From: Paracyclopina nana
Lineage: Eukaryota; Arthropoda; Copepoda; Cyclopoida; Cyclopettidae
Assembly: GCA_019096065.1 (NCBI GenBank)
Contig: JAGUCH010000006.1
Span: 392,001 to 456,000 of the forward strand
Reading direction: 5' to 3'
Length of the DNA stretch: 64,000 bases
This document shows positions 44,587 through 56,479 of this stretch, piece after piece. How positions within the stretch are numbered: position 1 is the first letter of the stretch; every line of letters starts with the position of its first letter. The translations under genes were made by a program, and so were the position numbers. Below the pieces are notes generated by a model. It had not been told where the DNA came from. It ran no database searches and saw only the letters and a list, made by a program, of their open reading frames with translations.

Positions 44587-47500
44587 CTTGATTTTATCTT
44601 ACTGTGGCACAAATCTGCAAAGCAGTGGCGCAACTCTTTTTTTTTGACGCGTGTATCGCTTACAACGACCCGAAAGTAAATGGCATCACCAAAGTTGGCA
44701 CCTCACCTCATATCCAAATTCACTTGGAGGGAACAAATGCTAAAATATTCAAAGAGCCCAGATAAATTCACCTTATATTTTGATAAGTAGTTCAAGTGGG
44801 AAAAAGTGGGTTTTTAGGGGACAAAGGCCCCAGTGTGAAGTGTCTTGGGAACTGGGCATTAACAGCACCATATGCAAACTGCTGCTGCTGCTACATTTGC
44901 AACGACTTGACTCCTTTTCACACAAGGTCTTTTCACACATTTTTTTCCCGGGGAAAAATGGCTACTGCAGCTTTTGTTCACGAGGTTTTGACCATGCTGC
45001 AAAGTATATTAGATGGAAGATTTTGGCAGGAGTTTTATCAGGGAAATTCACTATATTCTAAAAGGTCTATTAGAGCTCCTTTCATGATTATCTTAATGAA
45101 GAGTAAACAAGGCAAAAAGAAGAAATGTGAGAATAAGGAGCCCCCAACACTTAGTGTTTAGTAACCAAACCAGCTAAGCTGAAGCTCTATTGTTTCAGTT
45201 GCGGAACTTTTTGAACGCATCGTCACGCAACCTCGAAAAAGCTCTAATTTGAATTTACCTATTAACTAACTTTTATTTCGTAAACAAAACAACATTTATC
45301 TTCAAAATTAGATTTATTTTCTTTTTCTGAATTATAGCCCTCTTTTTCAAGCTGATTTTTTTTAACTTAAGGCTCCCAACAAGTAAATGGAAAAGTTGAA
45401 AAATAACATTTTTGTGCAAATGACATAGGCCAAGAATTTGCTTTTATTTCAAAGCCTTTTCTTTCTTCTTGATCCCTAGAAAAAAGAAAGCCAAGATAAA
45501 CTTCACTGGAAGATGGAGTTACGTAATCTCCATGCTTTATTTTGCGCAAAAAAATAAAAAAAAACCTTATGTTAGACTGGTTTAGGCTTTGCGCATTTTT
45601 GTCAACTAGCTTGCAAAAAATGGGGATTCAGCCTTATTTTTAGCAGGTCTGTGCAAGTTGCTTGCTATCTTGATGAGCTTAGCTTGCACATTTTGGCTAC
45701 TTTTGTCATCTGGAATCAGCTCTGACACTCGAGCATTTATCACCCCAGCCCTCCTTCGCTCTGGGAGTCGCTTCGCTCAATTAAAAAAGGCATTTTTCTC
45801 AAGTTAGCAGAATCTCAAGGAAAGTACTTTTAAAAGGGGTCATAATTGGCTGATTTAGGGGTTTGTGGCCTTTTTTGAAGAAAAAAAGCCTCATTTTGCC
45901 AGAATGGAAACTTTATACTGCTTTTGTGCTTTTCTTGTACTTTCTTGTTCTTTCAGCTGTATTTTGACACCAATCAAATAAAGTGGAACGGCTACACTTT
46001 CTGCAAACTGAGTAAGCATCACTTCCACTTCCTTATGAGTTTTTTGGCCTTGAGCCTTTTTTTAAAGGCCAATTTTTATGCAAACATCAGCCCTTTTCTC
46101 GGCTCCGTTTGGCAAAGAAGAAGATTGGCACCTTTGCCTATTTTTGAGTGAAAAGCAGATAGAAAATATTCCCATTTCTTGAGCTCAATTTGAAGTGTGA
46201 AAAAGCAGCTTTCTGACAAAAAGCTCTGACACCTTCTTAATTTCGGCTCGATTTTGCTTGGAAAGAGACTTTTCTTTTAAGATTCGGTTCACTTGTTCCT
46301 ATTTACTGAGATGGAAAAACAAAGCAAAGAAAGAAGAATTGGGGAAAACTTTGCTAAACTACCAAGGGAGAAACTTTGCGCAAAATGTTGTCTCTGCTGT
46401 TGTTTGTAGTTTCCCGCCCTCGGGAAAACCGTTATTTGTTTTTGTTTTGATGACCAGTGTGAGCGCAGCGTACTGTCACGCCCGCGCGGCTTCGCTGAAG
46501 TTTGTTTTCATCTCAAAATTGAATGAAAACAACCATTTTGATAATCCCAGTAGCAAAATTATCTCAAAAAGGCAATTTAAAAATTGTACTCAATATTTGC
46601 TGGCTAAAAAAGTGAATAGTAAAATTATTGAAGAATTTGGTTAGTTTCTTTTTAAAATCCCCTTTGATAAAATCAAAGGCTTCCAGTGTATTCCCCAAAC
46701 ATTATAGCATTTCATGTAACTCATCTGCCATTTGGGAAGGTAATTTCCCCCCTGTCAGATTTTCCCCCTCAGGGGCTCCCTCATGGAGTGGATAGATTTC
46801 CACTTTCTTGGTTTTTCACTCTCATACTTTCTGAACTCTTATTTTTGTACTTTGCTACAAATAAGTTGAAATCAGCCTCAAGAGAAAGTGAATAAGGAGC
46901 ATTGTATTTCCTTTCGGAAAAATATTCAGCAACCATTACAATACATTTTTATGATTCTAACAGTGCAAAAATGTAAGATGCAGCAGGTGGAAATACTATG
47001 CAACTTTTTCTGTTTGAGCAAATGTATTCCTTACAATCACACTTTTTTAGGCTACTAATTTTGGTAATCAGTTATCAGACTCTATTTGGAACTCGGTTCA
47101 CTTTTTGAAAGTCAGTCTCTACTATACAGTGTGCTTTTATGTGCATTTTCTTATAAAGCACGTAATCTACTTTGAATACATCCAAAAGGAAAATACAGCT
47201 GCCAGCTGTCCAGTCACATACTATGTGTATAAATAATGGCTGAAGAATTTTGGCAATTTGTCAGATTCAATAGATGTAAGAAAAGGCTGTAAGAAGCATC
47301 TGATTTGGCCTTGTTTTGCCAATAGGAGAAGCGGAAAATTGCTGTCCTATCCTTCAATAAATTCTCTATTGTAAAAGTTTGCAGCAGCTGGAAGATCCTT
47401 TCAAGTCTACTCTTGATCACAGCGTGGCCTGAGTAGAAAAAAACCAAAGCAAATTGGCAATAATTTTTTGCTCATCACCAACCAAGGTGGTGGTGAAAGC

Positions 47501-47825
47501 AGCAAGTTTCCTACAACTTGTAAAGTGGACTTTTTTGGCCCCAACACAAAAGAAGAAAGTTAGATGGTATTGGAAAAAAATAGCAGTGTGTGTGTGCAAA
47601 AAAGCAGCTATTTAGGCTCCCTTCTTGGTCCAGTGTGTACGTTTGTGTGGCTCAATCTTGATAGAGCTCATTTAGCATTCCAAGAACCTCCATATATGCG
47701 TGCTTGTTGCATTCAAATAAGATGATGACTTTGTGTTATTCATGGGGGATTGCCTTGACAACATTAGATGGATTAACCGATCAGTGCTATCAGAAGAAGA
47801 AGAAAAACTTAACTTGCCTTTCTTC
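44587..47825. other. AT-rich intergenic DNA, no gene recognised
   Basis: About 3.2 kb. Open frames near 44796-45161 and 46258-46644 begin with non-ATG codons or overlap in several frames. A small stem TTTCCCG-CCCT-CGGGAAA lies at 46410-46427; its left side reads as an E2F-type site (TTTCCCGCC). Confidence 0.4.
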
Positions 47826-48000
47826 CCTCAGAAATTGTCGTTTAAGTTAAAAAGAGTCAGTGAATTCCCATCGTCAAAGACCTGACAATGTATTCATCAT
47901 ACATTTTTATTTCTCCTGTAATGGACACAAATCAAGTTGCCTTCTAGATCCTATGCTTGAAAGAGCTGCCGGTCAACTCCTTTAATCAAAGAGCCGACAG
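47826..48000. repeat. outer inverted repeat, left copy
   Basis: About 175 bp whose inverse recurs at about 57450-57640. Shared stretches include TTTTTATTTCTCCTG and ATCAAGTTGCCTTCTAGATC. The copies differ at roughly one base in four to five. They bracket the two-gene transposon at unequal distances. Confidence 0.7.
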
Positions 48001-48193
48001 CCTAGTGTCATTCTTTGAATTCTGAGTTACTTTTCGCAATCTATTTTTGTCAGTTTCTAAAACTGACTTTGCTCAATATCGCGCTTAATGTATCGGAACA
48101 GAAACTTGTGCCATTCTCAATTAATTTCATTGATGATTCATGCAGTAGAGATTATTCCCAACGAGAACTTTTTCAGGAAAATCGTAAAAGAAC

Positions 48194-48236
48194 CGGGAAC
48201 TATTCAGGGACTCCATGGTGCCCTGAATAGTTCCCG
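48194..48236. repeat. left subterminal 16-bp perfect hairpin
   Basis: CGGGAACTATTCAGGG (48194-48209) and its exact inverse (48221-48236) are separated by 11 nt. The same GAACTATTCG word recurs at about 51886 and 56431. It may be a binding site for the element's own protein. Confidence 0.8.
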
Positions 48237-48749
48237 ATTAGGGGTTAAATCGGTGACGGAAATAAAAGTTGAGTTCCTTATTTATCACTGGTAGTTTCAT
48301 TAATTTTGTCAATGATTATATACCGAAAATAAACTTAACTAAAGTTCTTTTATAGTTCCCGAATATTCGGGTATTATATGTTTTATTTGGTATTGTATAC
48401 ACTTGTTTGAATCCTGTTTGATAACTGTTTAGTTCTTGATTCATGAATCATTAAGTACATTAATATTGTGCTTATATGCTTGACTTCTTCATTAAAAGTC
48501 TCTTTTAGTTACTCATATTTTTAGGCCGAATAGTAGTTGTGTGCGTATTCATGGATTATTTCCGAAAGTTTACTGTTTTTAATGCGCGTTTTTTGCCTGA
48601 ATCATTAATAATTTTTATATCTAATTATATTATTAATTCACTACTATATATATACAAGATTTCTTACCTTTTCGTTGCAGATTTTCTCTCTATGATTGGT
48701 TCTCGTTTTATCAATGGAGATGGTTGCTCGATTTTGTACAGTATTCGCC

Positions 48750-48905
48750 ACAATTGTTAGTCAACGATTTGTTGCTGATTACTCCACGAATCAACAAGAA
48801 TGATTTGTTGCTGTAAACTCCACGCATGAACAAGAACGATTTCTTTCTGAAAACTCCACGAATCAACAAGAACGATTCCTTCCTGAAAACACGACGAATC
48901 AATGA
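48750..48905. repeat. left subterminal ~40-bp tandem repeats
   Basis: About four diverged copies of a ~40-bp unit containing ACTCCACGAATCAACAAGAA and CGATTTGTTGCTG-like words. They lie between the left end and the 3' end of the minus-strand gene. Confidence 0.75.
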
Positions 48906-49102
48906 CAATACTTGAGCGTTAAAATTATAAGGTTTTTTATTTTCATTACCTTCATAAAATATATGCATCTATCGTTTACGATAATATGCCGAATAATAAA
49001 AAGTTCATGAAAAGACGAAATAAAAATGTTACTAGATTTTTCTTTGAATTTTCTAGCATGATCATTTGAGATGAATGAATGTTGAATATATCATGATTCA
49101 AA

Positions 49103-52100
49103 TTACTCTTTTTCTTGTTGCTCCTCATTGGTTGGTTCATGATTATCATCCGATTCATTACCTTCATCTTCAGTATCATGCATTTCCTCATGATCACCCT
49201 AAAATAAGAAAAAGGAATTAGGATTCAGGTGCAATTCGTGTAAGTATCAGGGCTTACAGGTGGATTAATTTCTGGGGGCTGTTCATTCTGTTGAACCATA
49301 GGAGTTTCCTGCATCAGTTCAGCTCCACCAATCGACTCGTTGCTCTTCTTTTTCTGGATCAATTCTGCCATCTTTTTGGCATGAGCAATAGCATCATTGG
49401 CTTCTTGCTCATCTTTGTTGACATTCTCTTCTTCAGACTCTGATTCCATAAGGAAAAGTCTCCGTTTCTGTTTCTTGCCGGATGCTTCCTCTTTATCTGC
49501 TGGTCGCTTTTTTCCCTTTTTCTCCATTGCGACTGATTTACCTCGAGTAAGTGGTGGTGAGGGTTGATCACTGCTGGCATTTTCAGATGATTTTTCAGTG
49601 GATCCATTGGCTGAGCTTGTATTGCCAGAAGTAGATGGAGTACCCGATTCGTTAGGGTTTTGAGTAGGTTGCAGGGACATTCCTTCTGCTCTAGCCTTTT
49701 TGATTCCTTTTGAGGATGTTGGAGCTGGTCCACGTTTCTTCTTTGATCCAGGTTCAGAAGAGATTACTTGAAATTCATCCTCAGAGTCTTGAGTTTCTTG
49801 AACTCTTTTGGCTGGCGTTGTTAGTGTTGATTGAAGCCATTTCTCAACCACGTTTGCCATTGAATCTTTGACGTTTGCCAACGCATCATCCACTTGTTCT
49901 TGTAGCTGAAATCATTATTGATTAGTACACGATTAATTAACGATTCGTATATAACTTACATTCGGTATGGCCTGCATGTGATCGAAGTAAAGCTTTGGCA
50001 TATCCTTTCCAAGCGTGCTCGTAGCTGTCACAATCAACTCTACTGCATCTTGAACAGTCTTGAGTGGCTGTCCTTGTCTTGCCTTCAAGTTGTCAAAGAC
50101 ATGTCCAGGTTGAGGATAAACCTTCTTCTTTTTTGAAGGGTTGACTGGTCCACGCTCTTCTTCCAGCTCGAATAGTTTACGAATCGGAACCAATTTCTTA
50201 GCTTCTTTGAAATACTCCTCGTAGGATGGCTTTTCATCACCAATGACATGCTGAAAAAGATAAGCAATGTGCTTAACTCGGAATGTTATCGTTAATGTTT
50301 ATTTTACCCTGTTATCGTCATAAAAGCGGCAGTCCTCATCATACAATGCTCTGATTGCTTCCTCTCCAGTGCGGCAAGCTGCTGCTGCTCTTTTCACAAA
50401 AGCAGTCCGATCTCCGCAAAGAGTGACTTGCATTCGACTGGTCACCTCAGAAACATTTTTCTGGATAATATGGTCTCGAGCATCACTTTTGAGCTTCTTG
50501 CTCAGATAGGGCAAGACAAGGCTATCAATAACATTGATGCAGAAGTTAGGCAGTGGTCTCTTGCACCACATTTTGTTTGCCAGACCACTAAAAGTCTATG
50601 ATTACTCTACGATTCGTAAATATTTCAATTTTAACTTACGCATTAGTTTCTCCCACAATGAGATGAGCCCGGCAATTTTGCGTGAACATCTTTGTTAAAA
50701 TTGCCTCAGATATTCCTTTATCCAGTTTGTGATAGTCAATGCCATCAATGGAAGGCTTCAGATATTTCAGGATCATCTCCTGGACGTAGGTGTTGGAGAG
50801 AAAAACATCCACAGCAGCATTCAGGCAATCAATAGGGAAGATTCGACTTATGATCCTCACAGACATGGCCTCTTTTTCTGCCATTGTGTAGCCTAGTTGA
50901 TGTAACTTCTTCTCAATCTTTGCTTGGCCATCCATGATTCGGCCTATCTCCGCAGCAAAATCGTTCTTGTCTTTTGTTGATTTCTGAAATTAGGTACATT
51001 TGAATTACAGCTTAGATTTGATTCGTTGTCTATTTGGTACTAAACTATTTATGAAACTTACCTGAGTTACAGTGTAGACAGCAGCCAGCTTGGTGTCTAG
51101 TTTTGCAATATCCTTCTTTAGGCCTTCAATATCAGCACGGATGACATCAAATGCCTCGCCATGCTCATCCTTGACAGCTCTTCTGGTTTCGTCATAAAGG
51201 AGATTCATCAAATCAGTAAGCATTTGTTTGATTTCAGTGACTGCCTCAGAGTTCCTATCCAAATTGCCTGCAACAATCTCTGATGGAGCCTCGCTTGGTT
51301 CCCTCGATTCTCTCTCGATTCGTTCTCGATCCCGGGTGGCCACATGTTGACTTGCAGATTGTCGAGTCGTCCTTTGATCTTTGGTCTTTGCTGGTGGCTT
51401 AAAGGCCGTTCCAGCGGATTTGCTCGTTCCAGGCATTGGAGTTGTCTCTCTTGAAGTGGCCGGAGTTGATGTGGCAATTACTGGATTCAGTCCGATTAAA
51501 GGCTGAGATCGAGAAGCAGTAGCTGCGGCCGAAGTTGCAGCAGCGGCCGAAGTGGCAGCAGCGGCTGAAGAGATCGAGATTGGCATCAACCTGTGAACCA
51601 TGGCGCTGAGAGAAAGCTCCTCGTCCTCAGTAACAAAGATGTCAGTTTGCCTGCTTCTCAAGCTGACTTTATCATAGGGCTTCCAATGAAACTTATCGGT
51701 CCTAGTATTTTTCGGGGGATAATCGAGGTGCATGACCATTTTTTCAAAATACATATCGACCAAATAGTTGTAAACATGCTGTTTCGCCTCAAGAGTTTTA
51801 GCACGCTTGAAGAAGCCATTCAAGTCGGCCAGTTCATAGCTCAGCCGTCGAGGAGTTACATCTAAAATGAAATTTCATGATTCGGGAACTATTCGAGGTG
51901 AAATCGTATACTTACTCTCTTCGATCCGGCAGAAAATGGCGACTTGCAATTTGCCATCGTTGGTCTCAATATCCTTACGAAATTTTCGATTTTTGTTGAG
52001 CAATTTTGTGTCAGGAGGAAAGCCAAAAATCTCCTCAAGGTTTCGGCCGTGAATGTCCTTGAAATCCATCCGATAAGTCATTAGAGGTGGATTCTCTCCA

Positions 52101-52192
52101 GAGTCAAAAACTATGACCCGATCGTAGACCCCTTTCAACATTGGGCCCGTAGCATCGGATTTGGTTGCCGACTTTGACGCTTCTGATGCCAT
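49103..52192 (-). CDS. transposon accessory protein, unknown (911 aa)
   Basis: Seven exons on the minus strand join in phase with GT-AG borders: 52192-51916, 51861-51062, 50983-50640, 50587-50308, 50250-49960, 49905-49258 and 49198-49103. The ATG is at 52192 and the TAA at 49105-49103. The N-terminal ~110 residues look globular (YDRVIVFDSG, then DGKLQVAIFCRIEE). An Ala-rich linker, a helical charged segment and a mixed helical domain (exons 3-5) follow. The C terminus is Lys/Glu-rich, with basic clusters such as KKRGPAP and KKGKKRP that suit nuclear import. I recognise no domain. By position and company it may play the DNA-binding role of TnpA in En/Spm, but that is inference. Confidence 0.75.
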
Positions 52193-52306
52193 TTCACATG
52201 AATTTCGAGTTCGTTTTTCCTAAAATCGTCTTTCCTGGACTGTTTGTTGTGGCTGACTGAGCGCGACAGTTGATTTTGTGCTAGCTGGCTGGCGAGCGCG
52301 TGCGGG
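52193..52306. promoter_or_regulatory. bidirectional promoter of the transposon
   Basis: Only 114 bp separate the two divergent ATGs. The stretch is GC-richer than its surroundings (GAGCGCGACAG, GGCGAGCGCGTGCGGG) and has no TATA box. It must drive both genes, which keeps the two proteins co-expressed. Confidence 0.6.
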
Positions 52307-55300
52307 ATGACGCTGATGCTACTTGATGCGGTGACTCAGCTTAATTTCGGGCTGGCGCCGGAAACACCATCTGATTTGACAACAAAAAAAAATGATGACG
52401 TGGAATTTAATTTAAAAATTCGCAAGTTAAAAAATAGCCTTGTTTCAAAAATGAGTGAATTAATTTCCACACAAGAAAATGAAAAAAAGAAGAATCAGCC
52501 AAAATTGAGAGCCCGATTATATCGCGAACGAAAGAGAAAAATGAGACAATTGAACCTTTTTTTCTCACAAGAGGAGATCGACGACGAAAATATCTTCATC
52601 CGTCAAAAAAAGAAGGTAAAACTCGATGATGAATCAGTCCAATTACTTGCTGAAGGAAGTTGTGCCAAGAGCAGTGATTCTGAAAATGAGGTAAACGATA
52701 ATCGACTCATTGCAAATTCGAGAACATCTTTGGGACTGGTACGAAGCCGATGCAAGCTTGAAAGCACTGCGACCTCTGGAGCCTTTGAACAACAACAATA
52801 CGTTGAGTACTTCGAGCCAAGCATTGATATGTTTGCCGAGGTTGACAATGGTAATACATTAGAAGCTGCCGACAGTCAAGATCTGTTCTCTACACAATTC
52901 GAGTATGAAGCTGCCGACAGTCAAGATTTGTTCTCTACACAAATCGAGAATGAAGCTGCTGTCAGTCAAGATCTGTTTTCTACACAATTCGAGAATGAAT
53001 CGGGGACTCAACGTGAGGAAATCTCTGACGTCACATCTGATCGTTTCATATACTATGTGAGTGGCGAAGATCATGATATGAGCCTCAGTCAGAGAAATAT
53101 ATCTGTGTACCACTCCCAAAGCAAGGATCACAGTATAGATGATGAAAAGAAATGTCCACGGTCTCCACCAAGAGTAGACACAAGGCGAATTGATGATATT
53201 ATGTCAAATGATTCGGCAATTATTCGGGCTGAACTCGAGGAAAGTGGATGTTTAATGCACATCACATCAGATGAGGAAGAATCACAATCACCAGAACAGT
53301 CATCAAATGAGCAGTCAAACGATGAGCAAGTTTCATCAAATGACTCTTTTGAACAGAGAGCTGCTGCTTATGCATCCACTGGAAAATATCATCACCTAGA
53401 TGTATACGAAAAGTCACTGAACAAGGATTGCACTGTTGAAGATTTTATTAAGTATTTTGAGGAAGAAGAATTGGTGGATGACATGACTGAACGTGATCGA
53501 AATTTGGAAAAGATGTTCCTCATCTTTTACAATCAAATAGGGATGACTGAACGACAAGCCAATTGCACTTGGTCACTGATCAAGGCAATATTCATAAAGA
53601 AAAGGCCCAAACTGCGATGTCTCAAGCAAATACGCAAGTCATTCTACAAGGATTTGCCAAAAATTTGGATCGACTTCCAATTCAAGCACCGAAAAACGAA
53701 GGAGACAATTTCAATAGAAAAAGTTGCCGAATACCCTAGAAAAAAGTACAGCAAAAGGTTCTACGAAATTTTGTCGGAATGGACTTATACGACCCTTGAA
53801 GAGATCTTTGTCTACCATAGAAAAATACACAAAAAAGAGGCTGGATCAGCACCATATCATATTGAATTTGATGTCAGTGTAGATGGGGTGCCAGTAACAG
53901 TTTCGGGAGTTGACAAAGTCAATGTGGTCTGTGTACGCTTCCATGAATGTGCTAAAAACATATACGTTTATGGCATGCATAAGTACAGGTAAAATGAAAA
54001 TCTAAGACTTATTCGTGTACTTTTCGGCAACTATTTGTATTTACAGAAAAGGAAACACTTTGTGCGTGTCAAAACTGATCGGAAAACTTATTGACGAGGC
54101 ACTGGAGCATGGTTTTCATCTTGGTGTGGTAATTGCCGACGCACCAATGAGGGCTCTCCTTAAGAACCTCAAAGGCCATTCAGGGTTCTGCTCCTGCGAT
54201 GTTTGCTATGCAGTTGGCGAAAATGCTGTTGGCAAAAGAAAGTCAACAGAGAAAGAAACAGAACTTCATGATCCGGCTAACATTCAGGAACGTTTCAAGA
54301 AGAAGACAACGAAGAAAAATGATGAAATTAAGAAAAGGAATATCATCTACCCAGCAAATACAGTCAATTATGAACGGCGCACTCATGATGAGTGGCTGGA
54401 TGCGGTTGAGTATATCAAGAACCACAATGGTCAATATTCGGATGGCAAAACGTTTGGAATTAAGGGTTCTTCTGAGTTACTGCGCATTCATGACTTCAAC
54501 ATTGTATTGGATGTGCCACAAGAACCTATGCACATGATCTCGTTGGGTGTTGCCAGAGCTCTAATCTATCTCATGCTTGACTACAAGGGCACATCTGAGG
54601 TTCCAGCAAGAGTGTCATCTATTTTGGAGAAGTAAGTTTTGTCTCTATTTTGTTCTCGAATAAAGTACTTTTCAGTGATTAATTGTAGGTTTGATGAAAT
54701 CTGGATGGACACAAGGCTACCTTCAGAGTTCTCAAGAAAACCCCGAGAACTCACCAAATCGTTAAAACATCTTAAAGCTGAAGAGTTTCTTGCCATTACT
54801 AGTGTAGCCTTCCTACAATGGGCTGAAGTATTTGAAGGACCCAGGTACAGTGACCACAGAACAGTGTTCATTCTTTTTGGTTACCTTGTTAAAGCCGCAT
54901 TACTTGGCGACAAAATGTACGCTATGTTCACTGAATTGGCTAATCATCGGGGACTTCACGTGGAGTGGTATACGCTATTTGAGAAAACATTCACAAAGGC
55001 CAAGTGCACTTTTAACGTCCATGCCTTCTCGCACCTATGGGAGATGAGACGACTGTATAACCTCGATGATATATCTGCCGAGCCATTTGAGGATGCCTAC
55101 AGTTACCTCCTTTATCATCTCAAAAACAACACCGATTCGTACTGCAAACAGTCTATGCAAAAGGCATTTCTTAGAAACATGCGCGATCATCACTGCAGAA
55201 GGACTATCAGAATCACATCACGTCAGGGTCGAAAGGACAGCAATGATTCATTAATCTTGTCTGACGACTTTGAATTTTACGAAGTTGTAGATGACGACTT

Positions 55301-55511
55301 ATGGACATACAAGTGTCACAAAGTGAAAACGAGTCGGTATACTTCCGTGGATGCACCGGCATTAGACTTTGAAGCTATAGGAATTCGCAAATTCGAAGGC
55401 ATCATCTATAGTGACGAGTTGATTGAAATACCAAAGCCGCATGTCATTGCCAAAGCAGCAGTAATTGGAGACATTATCAATGCCATTTCGTTTTCAACAC
55501 TTTACATGTAA
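52307..55511 (+). CDS. CACTA/EnSpm-like DDE transposase (1029 aa)
   Basis: Three exons: 52307-53988, 54047-54631 and 54689-55511, GT-AG and in phase. The first ~350 residues are acidic and Ser/Gln-rich, with three 45-bp repeats (52862-52996, each encoding QDLFSTQ). The catalytic part follows: SVDGVPV (Asp526), then VIADAPMRALLKNLKGHSG with FCSCDVC (Asp592), then VPQEPMHMISLGV. After these come PSEFSRKPREL, LKAEEF and FNVHAFSHLWEMRRL. This series matches the Transposase_21/DUF4218-type proteins of invertebrate CACTA-like elements. The third acidic residue was not assigned with confidence. It cuts and rejoins transposon ends in the nucleus. No internal stop or frameshift. Confidence 0.8.
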
Positions 55512-55869
55512 TTTTCATAAGAAAATATGTCCGATTTCAATATGAAACATTGATCATTTTATAAGGAAACAACTCTCAGATCATTTCCTAGAAAAAACGG
55601 AGTTATAACGTAAATCGCTAAAAATAATATAATCAGCACAAATTAAGCACGATTTCATCATGTATAGCAAATTTAAAAAAAGGGAAAAAAATCATTTCCA
55701 ATCAGTAACATTACGGATCAAAATAATGGCTGATAAAGAAATAACGAAATATGTATGAAATGTACATATCAAGTGGTTAACAATTTATTACTAGAATTAC
55801 AACGATCAAATTAGTCTATAGAAGGATAATTCCAACCAAGGCACATTTTATTGCTGAATATATACAAGC

Positions 55870-56400
55870 AAAAATATCTATAAAAAGTCACCGAGGAATC
55901 GGCTTGAAATCGTTGCTGAAAATACACCAGCAATTTGGTCCAAGAAAAATCCACTTTGACTCGGTTAAAAATCGTTGCTGAAAGATAAACAGAAAACAGA
56001 TAATGATTACTCCTTGATGACTCGGATTAAATTCGTTGCTGAATGATTCATAGTAATTTGGCTTCTAAAAAATAAGTGAATATTTGGATAGAAATTGTTG
56101 CTGAAAAGTTATCCTAAATTTAGTTCCTATAAAGTCCTTGAAGGCTCGGTTTAAATTCGTTAACAAAAGGTTAGCAGCAAAGTAGACCTCGAAAATCACT
56201 CGAATAATCAGGATAAAATCAAGTACAAAAATAATCTGATTGCTGACTCAATGAAAAGTTACCAAACATTCGAGTAGAAATCAATGACAAAAATAAACCG
56301 AGAAAAAACATAACAAAAATTGGACGAACATTCGGCAATAATTCATTAATGAAAAGTTACCGATAAAAAAATTGTAGTTAAATCGGTAATAAATCGTATA
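55870..56400. repeat. right subterminal repeats
   Basis: Repeated units of the form TCGG-TTAAA-TCGTTGCTGAAA appear about every 60 bp (near 55900, 55970, 56030, 56095 and 56150) and decay towards 56380. They resemble the TTGTTGCTG words at the left end, as expected of transposase-binding subterminal repeats. Confidence 0.7.
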
Positions 56401-56479
56401 CTAAATAGTACCCGATTAAACAATTTTATTAAGTCGAGAACTATTCGTACTTGAATCGGGCACCAAAGTTCTCGTTGGG

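Larger units (their letters stand above)
48157..56479. mobile_element. two-gene CACTA/EnSpm-like DNA transposon
   Basis: Terminal inverted repeats CCCAACGAGAACTTT (48157-48171) and the exact inverse (56465-56479) bound 8.3 kb holding two divergent, intron-bearing genes. One is a DDE transposase related to Transposase_21/DUF4218 proteins (+), the other a 911-residue accessory protein (-). Both subterminal regions carry repeated short motifs: AATAGTTCCCG/CGGGAACTATT words and units containing TTGTTGCTGAAA or TCGTTGCTGAAA. This recalls the TnpA/TnpD arrangement and subterminal repeats of plant En/Spm. No clean target duplication was identified, so the exact ends are provisional. Both genes are open throughout, so it may be autonomous. 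Confidence 0.75.

Noticed and set aside
46258..46644. 128-codon frame on the plus strand
   Set aside because: It begins with TTG rather than ATG and shows no recognisable domain.
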